Numbered from the stretch's first letter, positions 33,471 through 43,945 are shown. The stretch: DNA of 64,000 nucleotides from Burkholderia sp. Bp9143 (GCF_003853645.1 NZ_QTPO01000029.1:44483-108482); one strand, 5' to 3'. A program made the numbers and translations. Notes: generated by a model not told the origin, from the letters alone.

Positions 33471-36400
33471 ATGCCTGCGGATGCCACCAATTCGCAGATC
33501 CCGGCCATTCGTACGTTCCAGTTCGATTCGAGCAGCGTCGGGGATCTGAGCAGCAGCGTCAACTTGTTTCGCGGCGACATCAACTTCACGCAGACGCTGC
33601 TGTCGATGCCGGGACGTACCGCCGGTGACAATCTCGACCTCACGCTGTCACTGCTCTATCAAAGCAACGTGCACGAGGGCTCGATCACGTGGAACCGCGA
33701 TGCGCCGACCGGCGCGCTCGGCCTTGGCTGGACCATGCCGGCGCCGACCATCGTGCTGAACGACGCGGGCTCGCTGATGCCGGCCACCCGCAGCTACTGC
33801 TACGTGAGCCAGAGCATCTCGACCGATCTCGCGCGCGAGCCGACGACGCCGTTCGTTTTCTCGATGAATGGCACGATCGCCGATTCGCTCGTCAACGGCG
33901 GCACGGTACCGGCCGCGGTCGTCGCCGCGTTCGGCGCGAACGGCCTCGTGCTGTCGCCGGCCTCGCGCGTATCGTCGACGGGTGCGTCCGCGTGGCAGCT
34001 CGCCGACGACGCCAATCAGCAGCTGTACGAACTGGCGCTCGACGGCGCGGCGCTCAACGTGTTCGACGGCGGCGAATCGTATCAGCTCGTCAACTACGAA
34101 TTCTGGAAGATCCTTTACTACGCGTGCTACGAGCGCTGGGTGATCGTCAAGGACAACGGGCTCAGGCTGTCGTTCGGCGGCCTGAGCGCGAACGTGGGCA
34201 ACTATGCGGCATCGGTGGGCAACAGTATCGAATGGGGCGTGCGGTGGGCGTCGGGGAACGGCACGTCGGGCGCACCGGTCGCGCTGTGGCAGGGCAGCAG
34301 CGGATCGACCGACGGCCAGTACCAGTACGCGCGCGCGTGGCATCTGAGCGCCGTGACGAACCCGTGGGGCGACGGCATCGCGTATCGCTACAACGACTGG
34401 CCGCGCACGAGCGCGGGGTTGCTGCCGAACGTCGAGCAACTCGTCGGTGCGGGCGGGCTACCTTACACCAAGGCCTGTTATCTGACCGGCATGACCGATG
34501 TGTTCGGCCGCGAGGTCGTGCTGCAGTATGGCGACAAGATGTGGGCCAACACGACGCCGCAGAGCCCGCGCGAATACGCGGATTCGCACAAGTCCGTGCC
34601 CGACACGCAGCCGAACGCGTATCAGGACCGCTACGAAACCTTGTATCTGCAACGTATCGCGGTAGCGGACGCCACCGGCGCACCGCTGTTCAGCTTCGCA
34701 TTCGACTATCGGCCGTCGAGCCCGGCGGGTGGCGCCGGTAGTCCGGTCGCGAACGTCACGTCGCACACCGGCGAGCTGTTCGGCGACACCTGCAAGCGCT
34801 TCCTGACCGGCATCGTGCTCAGTAACGCGGCCGGCGAAAGCCTGCCCGGCCTCGCGTTCGACTATTACTTCGATGCGACGGCAACGGGCGCGAGCCCGGG
34901 CGCGCTCAAGTCGATCACGTACAGCGAAGGCGCGACGGCGACCTACGTTTACACGAAGCAGGCGCTCGACATCTGCGATCGCTCGCTTTCCGTGTCGCCG
35001 CCGACGGGCACGTTGTTCGCGGGGGCGACGCCGCGCGTGTTCTTCGGCAAAGGCTACGCGGTCGTGACCTGGTACGGGACGGCCAGCGGCGCACTGTCGG
35101 TCGAGGTGTACAGCTGGCTCGGCAGCTGGCGGAAGTGGCAGCCGACGTCCGACAGCGTGCTGTTCAGGAATACCACGGGCCTCGATCTGTCGTCGCTCGA
35201 GGTGGTCGCCTGCGAGGATTTTTTTGCGCTGTCGTTCGCGCCGGGCTCGGCCAGCAACAGCACGACCGTCTATATCTTCCAGGCTGACAACGCCCGTCCG
35301 GCCCAATGGATTCCGGCCACGATCAACGGCGTCGTGACCGGCTACAACACGCCGAGCCTCACGTATTCGAGCCCGAGCGGCAGCGTGTCGCTCACGGGCG
35401 GCGACACGTTCCTGATCGCGGCGACGACCGATGTGGTCCACGAGACCACGAGCTACGACCGCGTCACCTGGCGGTGGCCCGATGCCGCATGGACGGTCGA
35501 GCACTTCACGGTGCAGGCGCTGGCCCTGGCGGTCGCGTGCAACGAGTATTACCTGCTGCTCGACATGCAGGGCAACGTGTCGCTGTTCGCGCTCGACGCC
35601 TGCCTGAAGTGGGGCGCGGCAACCCGATCGCAGATCGGGAATTTTTCGGCGTCCAGCCCGTCGAGCGTGACGCTCAGCCCGTCCGATTCGTTCGTCGCGG
35701 TCAGCAACCTGCTCAGTACGAGCGACACGCAGATCTCCTATACGGTGACGATCGTCCAGTGGGACGCGCTGTATCGGCCCGTCTTGCCGATCAAAACTCA
35801 CACGTTCGACGACCGGATCGACAGCGAGGATCCGGGCGTCCAACGCATCGCCGGCTCGATCGGCAACGAACTCGTCGCGGTGGCCGGGCATGTGCTGCGC
35901 TTCAACGGCAAGACCTGGCTCGAGAACAACACGCTGCAGGCGGAGAGCGCGCCGACCGGCCTCGAGCAGCGCTATGCCTATGGCCCGGACTATGCGCTGA
36001 GTATCCTCGCGTATCCGAACGGCGGCGGCGACACCACCGCGCAGGTGCTGTCGTTCGATCCGAACACCGATTTCGGCGCGTGGACACGCAAGCCGGCCAC
36101 GCCCGCACAGACGCTGCCGATCGACTTCAGCGAAACGTCCAATTGGCCGTCGGGGGGCGGCACGGACTGGCTGACGCTCGGCCAGTACCTGTACTTCCGC
36201 GGCCACGCGTGCGAATGGGATGGCGTCGTCGGCCATACGCCGTGCGCGGATATCCAGTCGCGCGTCAACGAAGCGCTCGGCGGCGACGGCAATTACGTGC
36301 TGAATGCCGAAGCCGTGATCGACGAGGCGCCGCAGTTCCTCGCGTATTTCGTCAGCGACAGCACGTCGCCCGAAAGCGATCAGGCCGCGGCGACGCTGCT

Positions 36401-39400
36401 GCGCAACGGGCGCGTGTCGATCTCCGCGCAGGCCTTCGCGCAGGAGCGCATCTACACGGCCGACGAAGGCGACGTCGGCGCTGGCACGTATCCTGGCGGC
36501 GCCGGGATGTTCGTCGCGTATCCGGGCGCGGACGGCGATTTCGACAACGCGTCGCGGATCATCCTGCACAGCTACGCGGGCGACGCGGTCGAAGGCCGTC
36601 TCCACCACTACGCGGTGACGGGGCTGTCGATCGACAACGGGCTCGGGCAAACCAGCGCGACCTGTTTCGCGCCGGAGCCGGCAACCGCTGCGTGCGATCC
36701 GACCGGCCAGGTATTCAAGTACTACACGTCGATCGTCTATCCGGGCACTGGCGATCCGTCCCGGCCGCAGTTCGGGCGGACCGTGAACCGCTACCTGAAC
36801 GGGCTGAACGTACGCGACGGCAGCGATTTCTACGACATGCTCGACGGACAGCTGCATCAGGTCGACACCTACGACACGACCGGCGCGCTGCTGGCGTCCA
36901 CGACGACGCAGTGGAAGGTGTACGTCGCGCGCGCGGCGTCGCCGACCGATCCGGGCGCGGGCACGCTGAACCTGAAGGGCGGCTTCCTGTGCCGGACGAC
37001 GCAGACCACGATCGAAGACGGCGTGACGAGCAGCCAGACGGCGCGCTACGTGGGCGATGGCTTCACCGCGCCGTTCTCCGGCAACGTCGTCGGCACCGAC
37101 ACCACGACGTACGGCGGCACCGGGCAGCTCGAGACGTTCAGAAACACGACCCTCTATGCGTACGAGATGAACGACCCGGCGCCGGCCGCCGCGTTGCTCG
37201 CGCAGCACCGGTTCGGCGATATCGCGCAGAGCGTCACGCACTGGCGCCGCGACGGCGGCGAAGCCGTCGTGTCCCAGGCGTCGGCGAGCACCTACGCGCT
37301 GTTCCCGTGCGTGTACGACGGCGTCGTGGTGCCGGCCCAGGCTGGGAAATTCATCCGCAGCGCCGACGGACGGGTGCCGTTTCCGTTCACCGGACGCGAT
37401 GCGGGCGCCGCGCCGCAGGGCTGGCTGCCATCGACCGCGACGATCGCCTGCACGCCGTACGGTCAGCCGACGGAAACCCGCGATGCAATGGGCGTCGCGC
37501 AATCTACGCTGTACGGCACCGATTCCGCGTTCGCCGTCGCGCTGTTCACGAACGCGTCGGTCGCCCGCGGCGAGTGCGCGTATTACGGCTTCGAATCGTA
37601 CGAGACGGGAAGCGGGTGGAACGTCAACGGCTGCCGCTCGGTGGTCGGCGACGCACACACGGGCACGACGAGCCTCGCGCTCGCGCCGAACGGCGAAGGC
37701 ACGGTGTCGGTGCAGCTTTCGCCGGCCAATGTCGACGCCACCTATCTGCTCGGCTTCTGGTACAAGACGCCGGCCGGCTTCACGCCGGTGGCCGGCGCGG
37801 GTTTCACGGCGACGCTCAGCGTCGACGGCACGGCGGGTACGCCGCGCTTCGCGCCGTTCGCGGATTCCGGTGGCACGTGGGTCTACTGCACGCTGGGCAT
37901 TCCGGTGACGGCGGGGCAGGGCAGCGTCACGCTCGCGGTGGCGGCGGCCAACGCGAGCAGCGACGTCGTGCTGCTCGACAACGTGTTCGTCACGCCGCTC
38001 GTCAGCAAGATGACGGTGCGCGTCTACGATCCGTCGTACCGGTTGCTGACCGCGACGCTCGATGCGGCCGGCACGACGATGCAGCGCCGCTACAACGCGT
38101 TCCAGCGGCTGACCGCGACGATCGGCACCGACCAGCAGGTGAAGACGATGTCGATCGCGTTCCTGTCGCGCGAGGGCAATGCCGGCGGCAGGTTCGATGC
38201 CGCCGCGCCGAACGCCGATCTGTCGGTGAGCCCCGATCTCGGTGGCACGCTCGAGACGTTCATCACCGGCGACGAGTGGCAGCAGCGCTGGGCGGCCAGC
38301 AACGTCGCGACGAACTGGCGCTGCTCGGGCGGCGCGCTGCAGCACACGGCGGCGGCAAACGACACGCTGACCTGGCAGGGCGGCAACTTCGGCGGTGCGT
38401 CGACCACCGCGTTCTATGTTGAGATCGCGGCACAGGGCACGCTCGCCGGTGCGGTCGGCGTGACGTTCGGCGCCGGCTATTCGATCGGCTACGATCCCAC
38501 CGCCGGGTTCTCGTTTGCCGCACCGGACGGCAGCATCGTGCAGAACCCGCTCGGCGCGCCGCCGAACCTGCCAGTGCAATGGCTGCTGGTGCTCGGCAAC
38601 GGCCGCGTGGCGTTCTTCGGCGACGGTCAGTTGCTGTTCAGCACGGCTGTGAACGCCGGCGATCCGGCCGCGATCCGCCTGTCGACCGGCCCGAATACGC
38701 TGGCGCTGACCAACGTCGCGATGCTCGCCGGCGTGCGGCTGGCGGTGGCGTTCCGCGACGGCGCGGGGCGCAAGCGCCAGACCCAGCAATGGTTGGGCAG
38801 CGACGCGGTGGTGTCGGCCACGATCGCCGATGCACTCGGCCGCACGATCGCGATTACGCGCAGTGCGCCGGCCAGCTTCGGCGGCGGCGCGACGCAGCCG
38901 CTGTTCGGTTATCGCGCGAGCTTCGTCGATGTCGGCGCGTTCCTCGCGGCGACGCAGGATACGTGGGCGATGACCGGCGACGTCGCGGACTACTACGCCG
39001 GGCAGAACGACGGCGTCGCGAGCCGTTCGAACGACCAGGGCTATCCGTACTTCGGCTATCGGTTCGAAGCATCGCCGCGCACCCGGCGCATCGAGCAGGG
39101 CGCGCCGGGCAAGGCGTACGCGGTGCACGATCTGGCGAGCACGACGAGCGCGCAACGCCAGACGACGCAAATCGCGTTCGGCGCGAATACGACCGGCGCG
39201 TTCGATTTGCCCGCGAACTATGTCGCGCAGACGGTGACGGGGCCGGTCAAGAACCAGTTGCTGCGTCTGCGCGACACGCACGGCCGCGAAGTCGGATCGA
39301 GCATCAGCGACCGTACGGGCGCCGTGTCCGGGCAGAGTCTCGCGAGCGTCGATTTCTCGGCAACGGGCAGCACGACGTCGATCAGCGAGCCAAACAGCTT

Positions 39401-41978
39401 CACCGATTCGCCGCAGCAGGATCCGGCCGCATACGTGTCGGCGCTGCAGCGCGACGGCGCGGGCAGAACGCTCGAGTCGACCGATACCGACAGCGCGGGG
39501 ACCGCGTTCATCTGCGATCGCAGCTCGCGCGTTCGCTTCGTGCAGCCGGCGCTCGATCCCGATACGCTCGGCTTCATCTACTTCAAATACGACGCGCTAG
39601 GCCGCGTGACCGAACAGGGCACGGTCGCGCAGCCGTGGGACGAATCGACGCTGAGCGCGCATGCGAGCGACCCCGGATGGCCGGGTGGTGACGTGCCGTT
39701 TACCGTGGTCCGTCGCAACGACTACGACGGCAACGGCAACGACCCGACGCAGATCGGGCGGAAGACTGCATCGGTCGCCTACAACCTCGCGCCGTCGAAT
39801 ATCGCCGGCGCCAGGCAGGTGCAGGTCAACGAATCGTTCACGTACGACGCGAACGGCCGCGTCACGGCGGCGACGCTCGCGGTGGACGGGCTGCCGGCGG
39901 CAAGCGGCGCGGTCGGCTACGCGTACAACAATCTCGATCAGATCGTTTCGATCGCATATCCGTCGTCGTCACCGCTCGCGAACGTGTACTACCGGTACGA
40001 TCAGGCGGCACACGTGACGGGCATCGGCTCGTCCCCGACGACGCCGACCGACATCGCCTCGTATGCGTACACCCCCGACGGCGATATCGAGCAGGAGATC
40101 CGCAACGGCGGCACGCTCGCGGCTGCATACGGCTATGCGTCGCCGGGCTGGCCGGTGTCGCAGACGGTCGCCGTCGCCGGTCGCGGCAGCGCGTCGTTCG
40201 CCATCGGCTACGGCTATTACGCGAACGGGGCCCCGCAATCCCGCACGATCTCGCTGGCGTTCGACACGCCGAGCACGTCGACGACCGCGTTCAGCTACGA
40301 CGCACAGGGCCGGCTGGTCGATGCGTCGGTCGACGATGCGTCGACAGGAAGCGAGCAGGTCGGCCAGTACGACGCGAACGGCAATATCTGGTCGCTGACG
40401 CAGGATGGCGGGCAGGCGTACGCGTTCGTCCATACGGCGGGCACGAATCGGCTCGACACGCTGACGATCGACGGCGGCGCGAGCACGTCGTTCACCTACG
40501 ACGCACGCGGCAACCTGACCGACACCGGCACGATGACGCTCGATTACGACGCGGCGACCAACATGGTGCTGGGCGTCGCGTCGGCGAACGGCGGCATGAC
40601 GCAGCAGTTCGCGTACAACGGCGTCGATCAGCGCGTGACGCGATTGCGCGGCGGCGCAACGCAGGCCGACGTCTATTTCAACGGCCTCGGCAGGCGCCCG
40701 TTGCTGGCGTTGCTCGGCGGCACGTGGTCGGCGTTCGTCTACGGGCCGACGGGGCTCGTGGCCGCGGCCAGCGATCAGCGTTATTTCCCGTTGAAGGATG
40801 CGGCGCAGAGCATCTGGGCCGTCGTCGACAGTCAAAACCAGCTCGTTGCCCGATTCGCGTATCGCGCGTTCGGTTCGCTCGCATCGAGCGACGGTCCGAA
40901 CCAGGCCGCGGTGCCGTTCCGTTTCATGGGACGCGAATACGACGACGCAAGCGGGCTTTACAACTTCAGCGCGCGTCTGTATTCGCCGGGGCTGAGGCGG
41001 TTCCTGTCGGCCGATTCGGCACGCCAGACCGCGAGCCCGTACCTGTTCGTCGGCAACAACCCGCTCGTGTTTGCCGATCCGTCCGGCAACAAGATGACCG
41101 TCGGCGAGCAGGTCGGCATCGGCATCGGGATGGCGGCCCTGATGGTCGCCGGCCTCGTCCTGAGCTTCTTCACGTTCGGCGCGGCGGAAGCGCCGGTGGC
41201 CGTGCTCGAGGAGGGCATGGCCGACGGCCTGGTGGCCGGCGAGGCGGGCGGCGATGCGCTCGTCGACGGTGCTGCATCCACGGCGTCCGCCGGCAGTTCG
41301 ACGGCATCCTCGTCGGCGTCGTCGTGCTTCAACATCACGTTGTCGACGACGTCGAAGCTCGCCGCCACGAGTGCGAACTTCCTGACGCAAGTCACCACGA
41401 ACACGATGTTCGGCGTCGGGTTTTCGGGCTTCGAATACGACTGCCGGCCCGGCAACGAATTCACCCGCAAAGGCTTTGCGCAGGCGCTCGAGATCGGCGC
41501 GGCTAGCGGTGCGCTATTCGGTGCGATGTCGTTCGGCTATGCGACGTTGGCCGCGGATGCGATCAAGGCGATACCGAGCCTGTTGGCGCGAACCGGGATC
41601 AGGATGCTGGTGAACGTCACGGAGGGCATCGCGGCAAACGACTTGACGCAGATGGCGACCAACGGGATCGAGCACAAGCCGTGGAGCCTCGGACTCGCGG
41701 AAGCGACGTGGACGGGCGCCGTGGGCGGCCTGCCGTTCGGGATCGGCGACGTGCTGCTGAACGACGGCAAGACGATGTGGGACCAGGCAAGGAGCCAGTT
41801 TTCCGATCGCGTCGGCAGTGCGCGTGTCGGTGAGCCCGCTCCGTCAGGATTGCCCGGCACGCAGGCACAGGACGAAAAGACACCGCTCATCCGGGCCCGC
41901 GCGGACTCCAGTGACGGGACGCATCTGCTGTCGTCGCCTTCGCTCAACTCTTCGTACGGCACGATGGGTACGCAGTAG
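33471..41978 (+). CDS. Giant RHS-repeat protein, 2835 aa
   Basis: AAGGAG 6 bases before ATG 33471 sets the start. The N-terminus lacks a signal peptide. The first 1000 residues are beta-rich with aromatic repeats (FQFDSSSVGDLSSSVNLF, GALGLGWTMP). YD-type repeats dominate from about 1900 on (e.g. FTYDANGRVTAATL, FSYDAQGRLVDAS, FTYDARGNLTD). The RHS core ends with RFMGREYDDASGLYNFSARLY and the LRRFLSADS / YLFVGNNPLVFADPSGN signature near 2480-2540. The last 295 residues are the variable tip, with hydrophobic segments (GIGIGMAALMVAGLVLSFF) and no toxin motif I know. RHS proteins form cages holding a C-terminal toxin. There is no VgrG, PAAR or Tc gene nearby. Confidence 0.92.
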   Translation: MPADATNSQIPAIRTFQFDSSSVGDLSSSVNLFRGDINFTQTLLSMPGRTAGDNLDLTLSLLYQSNVHEGSITWNRDAPTGALGLGWTMPAPTIVLNDAGSLMPATRSYCYVSQSISTDLAREPTTPFVFSMNGTIADSLVNGGTVPAAVVAAFGANGLVLSPASRVSSTGASAWQLADDANQQLYELALDGAALNVFDGGESYQLVNYEFWKILYYACYERWVIVKDNGLRLSFGGLSANVGNYAASVGNSIEWGVRWASGNGTSGAPVALWQGSSGSTDGQYQYARAWHLSAVTNPWGDGIAYRYNDWPRTSAGLLPNVEQLVGAGGLPYTKACYLTGMTDVFGREVVLQYGDKMWANTTPQSPREYADSHKSVPDTQPNAYQDRYETLYLQRIAVADATGAPLFSFAFDYRPSSPAGGAGSPVANVTSHTGELFGDTCKRFLTGIVLSNAAGESLPGLAFDYYFDATATGASPGALKSITYSEGATATYVYTKQALDICDRSLSVSPPTGTLFAGATPRVFFGKGYAVVTWYGTASGALSVEVYSWLGSWRKWQPTSDSVLFRNTTGLDLSSLEVVACEDFFALSFAPGSASNSTTVYIFQADNARPAQWIPATINGVVTGYNTPSLTYSSPSGSVSLTGGDTFLIAATTDVVHETTSYDRVTWRWPDAAWTVEHFTVQALALAVACNEYYLLLDMQGNVSLFALDACLKWGAATRSQIGNFSASSPSSVTLSPSDSFVAVSNLLSTSDTQISYTVTIVQWDALYRPVLPIKTHTFDDRIDSEDPGVQRIAGSIGNELVAVAGHVLRFNGKTWLENNTLQAESAPTGLEQRYAYGPDYALSILAYPNGGGDTTAQVLSFDPNTDFGAWTRKPATPAQTLPIDFSETSNWPSGGGTDWLTLGQYLYFRGHACEWDGVVGHTPCADIQSRVNEALGGDGNYVLNAEAVIDEAPQFLAYFVSDSTSPESDQAAATLLRNGRVSISAQAFAQERIYTADEGDVGAGTYPGGAGMFVAYPGADGDFDNASRIILHSYAGDAVEGRLHHYAVTGLSIDNGLGQTSATCFAPEPATAACDPTGQVFKYYTSIVYPGTGDPSRPQFGRTVNRYLNGLNVRDGSDFYDMLDGQLHQVDTYDTTGALLASTTTQWKVYVARAASPTDPGAGTLNLKGGFLCRTTQTTIEDGVTSSQTARYVGDGFTAPFSGNVVGTDTTTYGGTGQLETFRNTTLYAYEMNDPAPAAALLAQHRFGDIAQSVTHWRRDGGEAVVSQASASTYALFPCVYDGVVVPAQAGKFIRSADGRVPFPFTGRDAGAAPQGWLPSTATIACTPYGQPTETRDAMGVAQSTLYGTDSAFAVALFTNASVARGECAYYGFESYETGSGWNVNGCRSVVGDAHTGTTSLALAPNGEGTVSVQLSPANVDATYLLGFWYKTPAGFTPVAGAGFTATLSVDGTAGTPRFAPFADSGGTWVYCTLGIPVTAGQGSVTLAVAAANASSDVVLLDNVFVTPLVSKMTVRVYDPSYRLLTATLDAAGTTMQRRYNAFQRLTATIGTDQQVKTMSIAFLSREGNAGGRFDAAAPNADLSVSPDLGGTLETFITGDEWQQRWAASNVATNWRCSGGALQHTAAANDTLTWQGGNFGGASTTAFYVEIAAQGTLAGAVGVTFGAGYSIGYDPTAGFSFAAPDGSIVQNPLGAPPNLPVQWLLVLGNGRVAFFGDGQLLFSTAVNAGDPAAIRLSTGPNTLALTNVAMLAGVRLAVAFRDGAGRKRQTQQWLGSDAVVSATIADALGRTIAITRSAPASFGGGATQPLFGYRASFVDVGAFLAATQDTWAMTGDVADYYAGQNDGVASRSNDQGYPYFGYRFEASPRTRRIEQGAPGKAYAVHDLASTTSAQRQTTQIAFGANTTGAFDLPANYVAQTVTGPVKNQLLRLRDTHGREVGSSISDRTGAVSGQSLASVDFSATGSTTSISEPNSFTDSPQQDPAAYVSALQRDGAGRTLESTDTDSAGTAFICDRSSRVRFVQPALDPDTLGFIYFKYDALGRVTEQGTVAQPWDESTLSAHASDPGWPGGDVPFTVVRRNDYDGNGNDPTQIGRKTASVAYNLAPSNIAGARQVQVNESFTYDANGRVTAATLAVDGLPAASGAVGYAYNNLDQIVSIAYPSSSPLANVYYRYDQAAHVTGIGSSPTTPTDIASYAYTPDGDIEQEIRNGGTLAAAYGYASPGWPVSQTVAVAGRGSASFAIGYGYYANGAPQSRTISLAFDTPSTSTTAFSYDAQGRLVDASVDDASTGSEQVGQYDANGNIWSLTQDGGQAYAFVHTAGTNRLDTLTIDGGASTSFTYDARGNLTDTGTMTLDYDAATNMVLGVASANGGMTQQFAYNGVDQRVTRLRGGATQADVYFNGLGRRPLLALLGGTWSAFVYGPTGLVAAASDQRYFPLKDAAQSIWAVVDSQNQLVARFAYRAFGSLASSDGPNQAAVPFRFMGREYDDASGLYNFSARLYSPGLRRFLSADSARQTASPYLFVGNNPLVFADPSGNKMTVGEQVGIGIGMAALMVAGLVLSFFTFGAAEAPVAVLEEGMADGLVAGEAGGDALVDGAASTASAGSSTASSSASSCFNITLSTTSKLAATSANFLTQVTTNTMFGVGFSGFEYDCRPGNEFTRKGFAQALEIGAASGALFGAMSFGYATLAADAIKAIPSLLARTGIRMLVNVTEGIAANDLTQMATNGIEHKPWSLGLAEATWTGAVGGLPFGIGDVLLNDGKTMWDQARSQFSDRVGSARVGEPAPSGLPGTQAQDEKTPLIRARADSSDGTHLLSSPSLNSSYGTMGTQ

Positions 41979-42139
41979 CCGCGGTCCGGCGCGGCCGGCG
42001 GTCTCGATCGGGGGCGAGGCCGCCGCTTGCAGTCTGACTGCGATACCAAACTCAGATCGGCAGATCGCGTTGAGCAGTGCTGTCGACCGGCGTCCGCCTC
42101 GTGTAGGTGAGGATGGCTACCTTCCGTTCCGACCGCCTT

Positions 42140-42454
42140 TTACGCGTCTTTCAGCCAAGGCATTTCCACGGGTGACACGACCAGTTGCCGGAATTCGCGT
42201 TTCAGATCGAAGATGAATCCGACCAGAAGCATCGACTCGGCGTAAGGAATCGGAAAGACATGCGGATTTTCCGGAGTACGCAGCGGACGCTCGGGTGTGT
42301 CCGCTGTCGCCGCTGCGTTCTCGCGAACGCTTTCCAGTTCGTCGGCCATGGCCGGGCCACCGACTTTCAGCACGCGGCTACGCAAGTCGCTGAAGGGCTC
42401 GATGCGCGCAGCGTCTTCGTGATATTCGGGCACTTCGTAAACGAACCAGGACAT
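42140..42454 (-). CDS. Hypothetical protein, 104 aa
   Basis: ATG 42454 has GGGAG 8 bases upstream and gives MSWFVYEVPEYHEDAARIEP. An acidic body with PENPHVFPIPYAESMLLVGFIFDLKREFRQLVV follows (two parts of one segment). The family is not recognised. It is convergent with the RHS gene, 160 bases from its stop. RHS immunity genes are usually downstream on the same strand, so an immunity role is only a weak possibility. Confidence 0.6.
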   Translation of the reverse strand: MSWFVYEVPEYHEDAARIEPFSDLRSRVLKVGGPAMADELESVRENAAATADTPERPLRTPENPHVFPIPYAESMLLVGFIFDLKREFRQLVVSPVEMPWLKDA

Positions 42455-42528
42455 TTTCGTCTCCCATGAGAAGGGGCGCCATTCTAACGCTGCTACGGAA
42501 CGTGAGTTGGAACAGGCACCGGCTTCGC

Positions 42529-42912
42529 TCAATGCAGATCAGGCGATAAGTAGAGAACCCCGAATTGTTCCGCCAACTGCGCGAGCCGCCGATCGCGCGT
42601 CCAAAGCCAAGTGCTCGGGGTCAACAGCACCGACGCCAGCAGCGTGCAATCCACCGCGCCGCATCCGCGTCCATACAGCCGTTCCCGCTCGATCCAGTCC
42701 GCAACTTCGCTTGGCGTCGCGAGGCGCGTTTGGCGCAATAGCGCGAGATCTCCCAGCGTTCGGGCCCGCGGTTCGGGCGGCGTCCCGCACGCCAGTTCGA
42801 GCATCACGAGTGGATGCGTCAAGACGTCATCGAAGCGCAACAGCTGGATAAGCGCCGGTAGCGGGCGCCTGAAATGCTCGACCCAAACGGACGTGTCGAC
42901 CAGGACACTCAT
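42529..42912 (-). CDS. VapC-like PIN-domain toxin
   Basis: The 127-residue protein has MSVLVDTSVWVEHFR (first catalytic Asp), LELACG, and the acidic pair in CGAVDCTLLAS and LWTRDRRLAQLAEQFG. This is the complete PIN set of four acidic residues. VapC toxins cleave tRNA or rRNA. Its start overlaps the vapB stop in an ATGA, giving translational coupling. Confidence 0.92.
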   Translation of the reverse strand: MSVLVDTSVWVEHFRRPLPALIQLLRFDDVLTHPLVMLELACGTPPEPRARTLGDLALLRQTRLATPSEVADWIERERLYGRGCGAVDCTLLASVLLTPSTWLWTRDRRLAQLAEQFGVLYLSPDLH

Positions 42913-43115
42913 CGGGCGGTAGCCTCCGGTGAGCGCCGCGGCACATCTGCCATTTCGGGGGCGCGACCGCCCAGCGCGGCCAGACGTTGACCGGCCTGGA
43001 CACGCACGAACGTTTCCAGGGCTGCCCGGAACAAGTCGGCCGGCGGCATGCCCGGCTCGGCGAGTTCAAGTGCGCGCGCATAGAGCGTGTCGTCGACGGT
43101 GACGGTGGTACGCAT
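42909..43115 (-). CDS. VapB-like antitoxin
   Basis: ATG 43115 is preceded by AAAGGAG and gives 68 residues: MRTTVTVDDTLYARALELAEPG, the beta strand and helix of a ribbon-helix-helix domain of the VapB type used with this VapC subgroup. A disordered, charged C-terminus would mask the PIN active site. It should repress its own operon with VapC. Confidence 0.88.
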   Translation of the reverse strand: MRTTVTVDDTLYARALELAEPGMPPADLFRAALETFVRVQAGQRLAALGGRAPEMADVPRRSPEATAR

Positions 43116-43674
43116 GATGGCTCCTTTGATGTGTTTCCGCATCAATTTTAGCATCAATTCAGAAGTGGTCCAGTCGCGATAAGGCTGGCGAAATTCGTCA
43201 CGGCGTTGCCGACGCTCGCATGGGCCGCCGACTCAATCTGCATGGTCAATACGTTGCGCACCATCCAGGCTCGAGCGACTTTCCCGCACACCAAGGCGGC
43301 TGTGGGGTGTCGTCAAGCTTGCCGGGCGACCAGAGCAATTGTGCAATGGGCTGCTGCACAAATTCCGACCGCGGAAAGCGGTCGCGCCCAAAGGCAAATT
43401 ATCTCGACGCAGCCGGAAACCGGCATGCGCGGCTGGTGCGAAGTCAAATTACGACACCGACCCCATAATAATAAATAAATAAATAAAAAAAATTCGATCA
43501 TACATATTATGTCAAATATAGGATGCCCATCTCGCGGATGTGCCCCCAACCAAATCACGACCAGCACGTTGAACACCGTGGCGCCCGCCGCGATGGGATA
43601 AATGTTGATACTTGCTCGCGAAATTGTCTTTCTTGGCACCGCAAATGATACGGTCGGTTCTCAGTTAAACACTA
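43116..43674. other. Gap with a palindrome relic and a possible membrane-protein fragment
   Basis: 43335-43365 carries AATTGTGCA and TGCACAAATT around a GGGCTGC core, a degraded relative of the palindrome at 29823. A run of A, TAA and AAT units lies at 43467-43495. On the minus strand 43440-43639 encodes INIYPIAAGATVFNVLVVIWLG and IFDIICMIEFFLFIYLLL, two hydrophobic helices that look like a fragment of a small membrane protein. The ATG and RBS are not convincing. Confidence 0.35.
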
Positions 43675-43941
43675 CTAAAGTGCACCAACGCCAAGTTCTT
43701 CCGATTCGTACTTGGCGGACCGGATCGCCTCATAGAAGCTGGGTTCAATTGCAACCTCTTTCCGGTCGACATGAACGACCCACGCATTGAACATGAAGCG
43801 CCAGCGGATGCGCCGCTCTTCGAGCATCGCAGCAAACCATCTCCACACTGAAGCATCGTCCGCGTTCGCGGTAGCCGCAGCAACCATTCGTGCCTCGCAG
43901 ATTGCGTCCCAACCCAGGAAATGATCAGGCGTTGAATTCAT
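43675..43941 (-). CDS. Hypothetical protein, 88 aa
   Basis: The start at 43941 is 4 bases after the CoA-transferase stop on the same strand, suggesting it could be the last gene of that operon. The product (NSTPDHFLGWDAICEARMVA, VWRWFAAMLEERRIRWRFMF) is Trp-rich, without export or membrane signals. The composition is less GC-rich than the upstream operon and the family is not known. Confidence 0.5.
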   Translation of the reverse strand: MNSTPDHFLGWDAICEARMVAAATANADDASVWRWFAAMLEERRIRWRFMFNAWVVHVDRKEVAIEPSFYEAIRSAKYESEELGVGAL

Positions 43942-43945
43942 GACG

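Noticed and set aside
35306..38422. A 1038-codon plus-strand frame in another phase within the RHS gene
   Set aside because: Arg-dominated composition and full overlap with the RHS reading frame; no independent RBS.
34458..39281. A 1607-codon open frame on the minus strand inside the RHS gene
   Set aside because: It is antisense to a clearly coding RHS frame, is extremely Arg/Ala/Val-rich, has no domain or RBS, and arises from GC-rich codon bias.
43467..43495. The A/TAA-rich run as a microsatellite or CRISPR-like repeat
   Set aside because: It is a short irregular run without spacers or regular unit length; no CRISPR array was found in the window.
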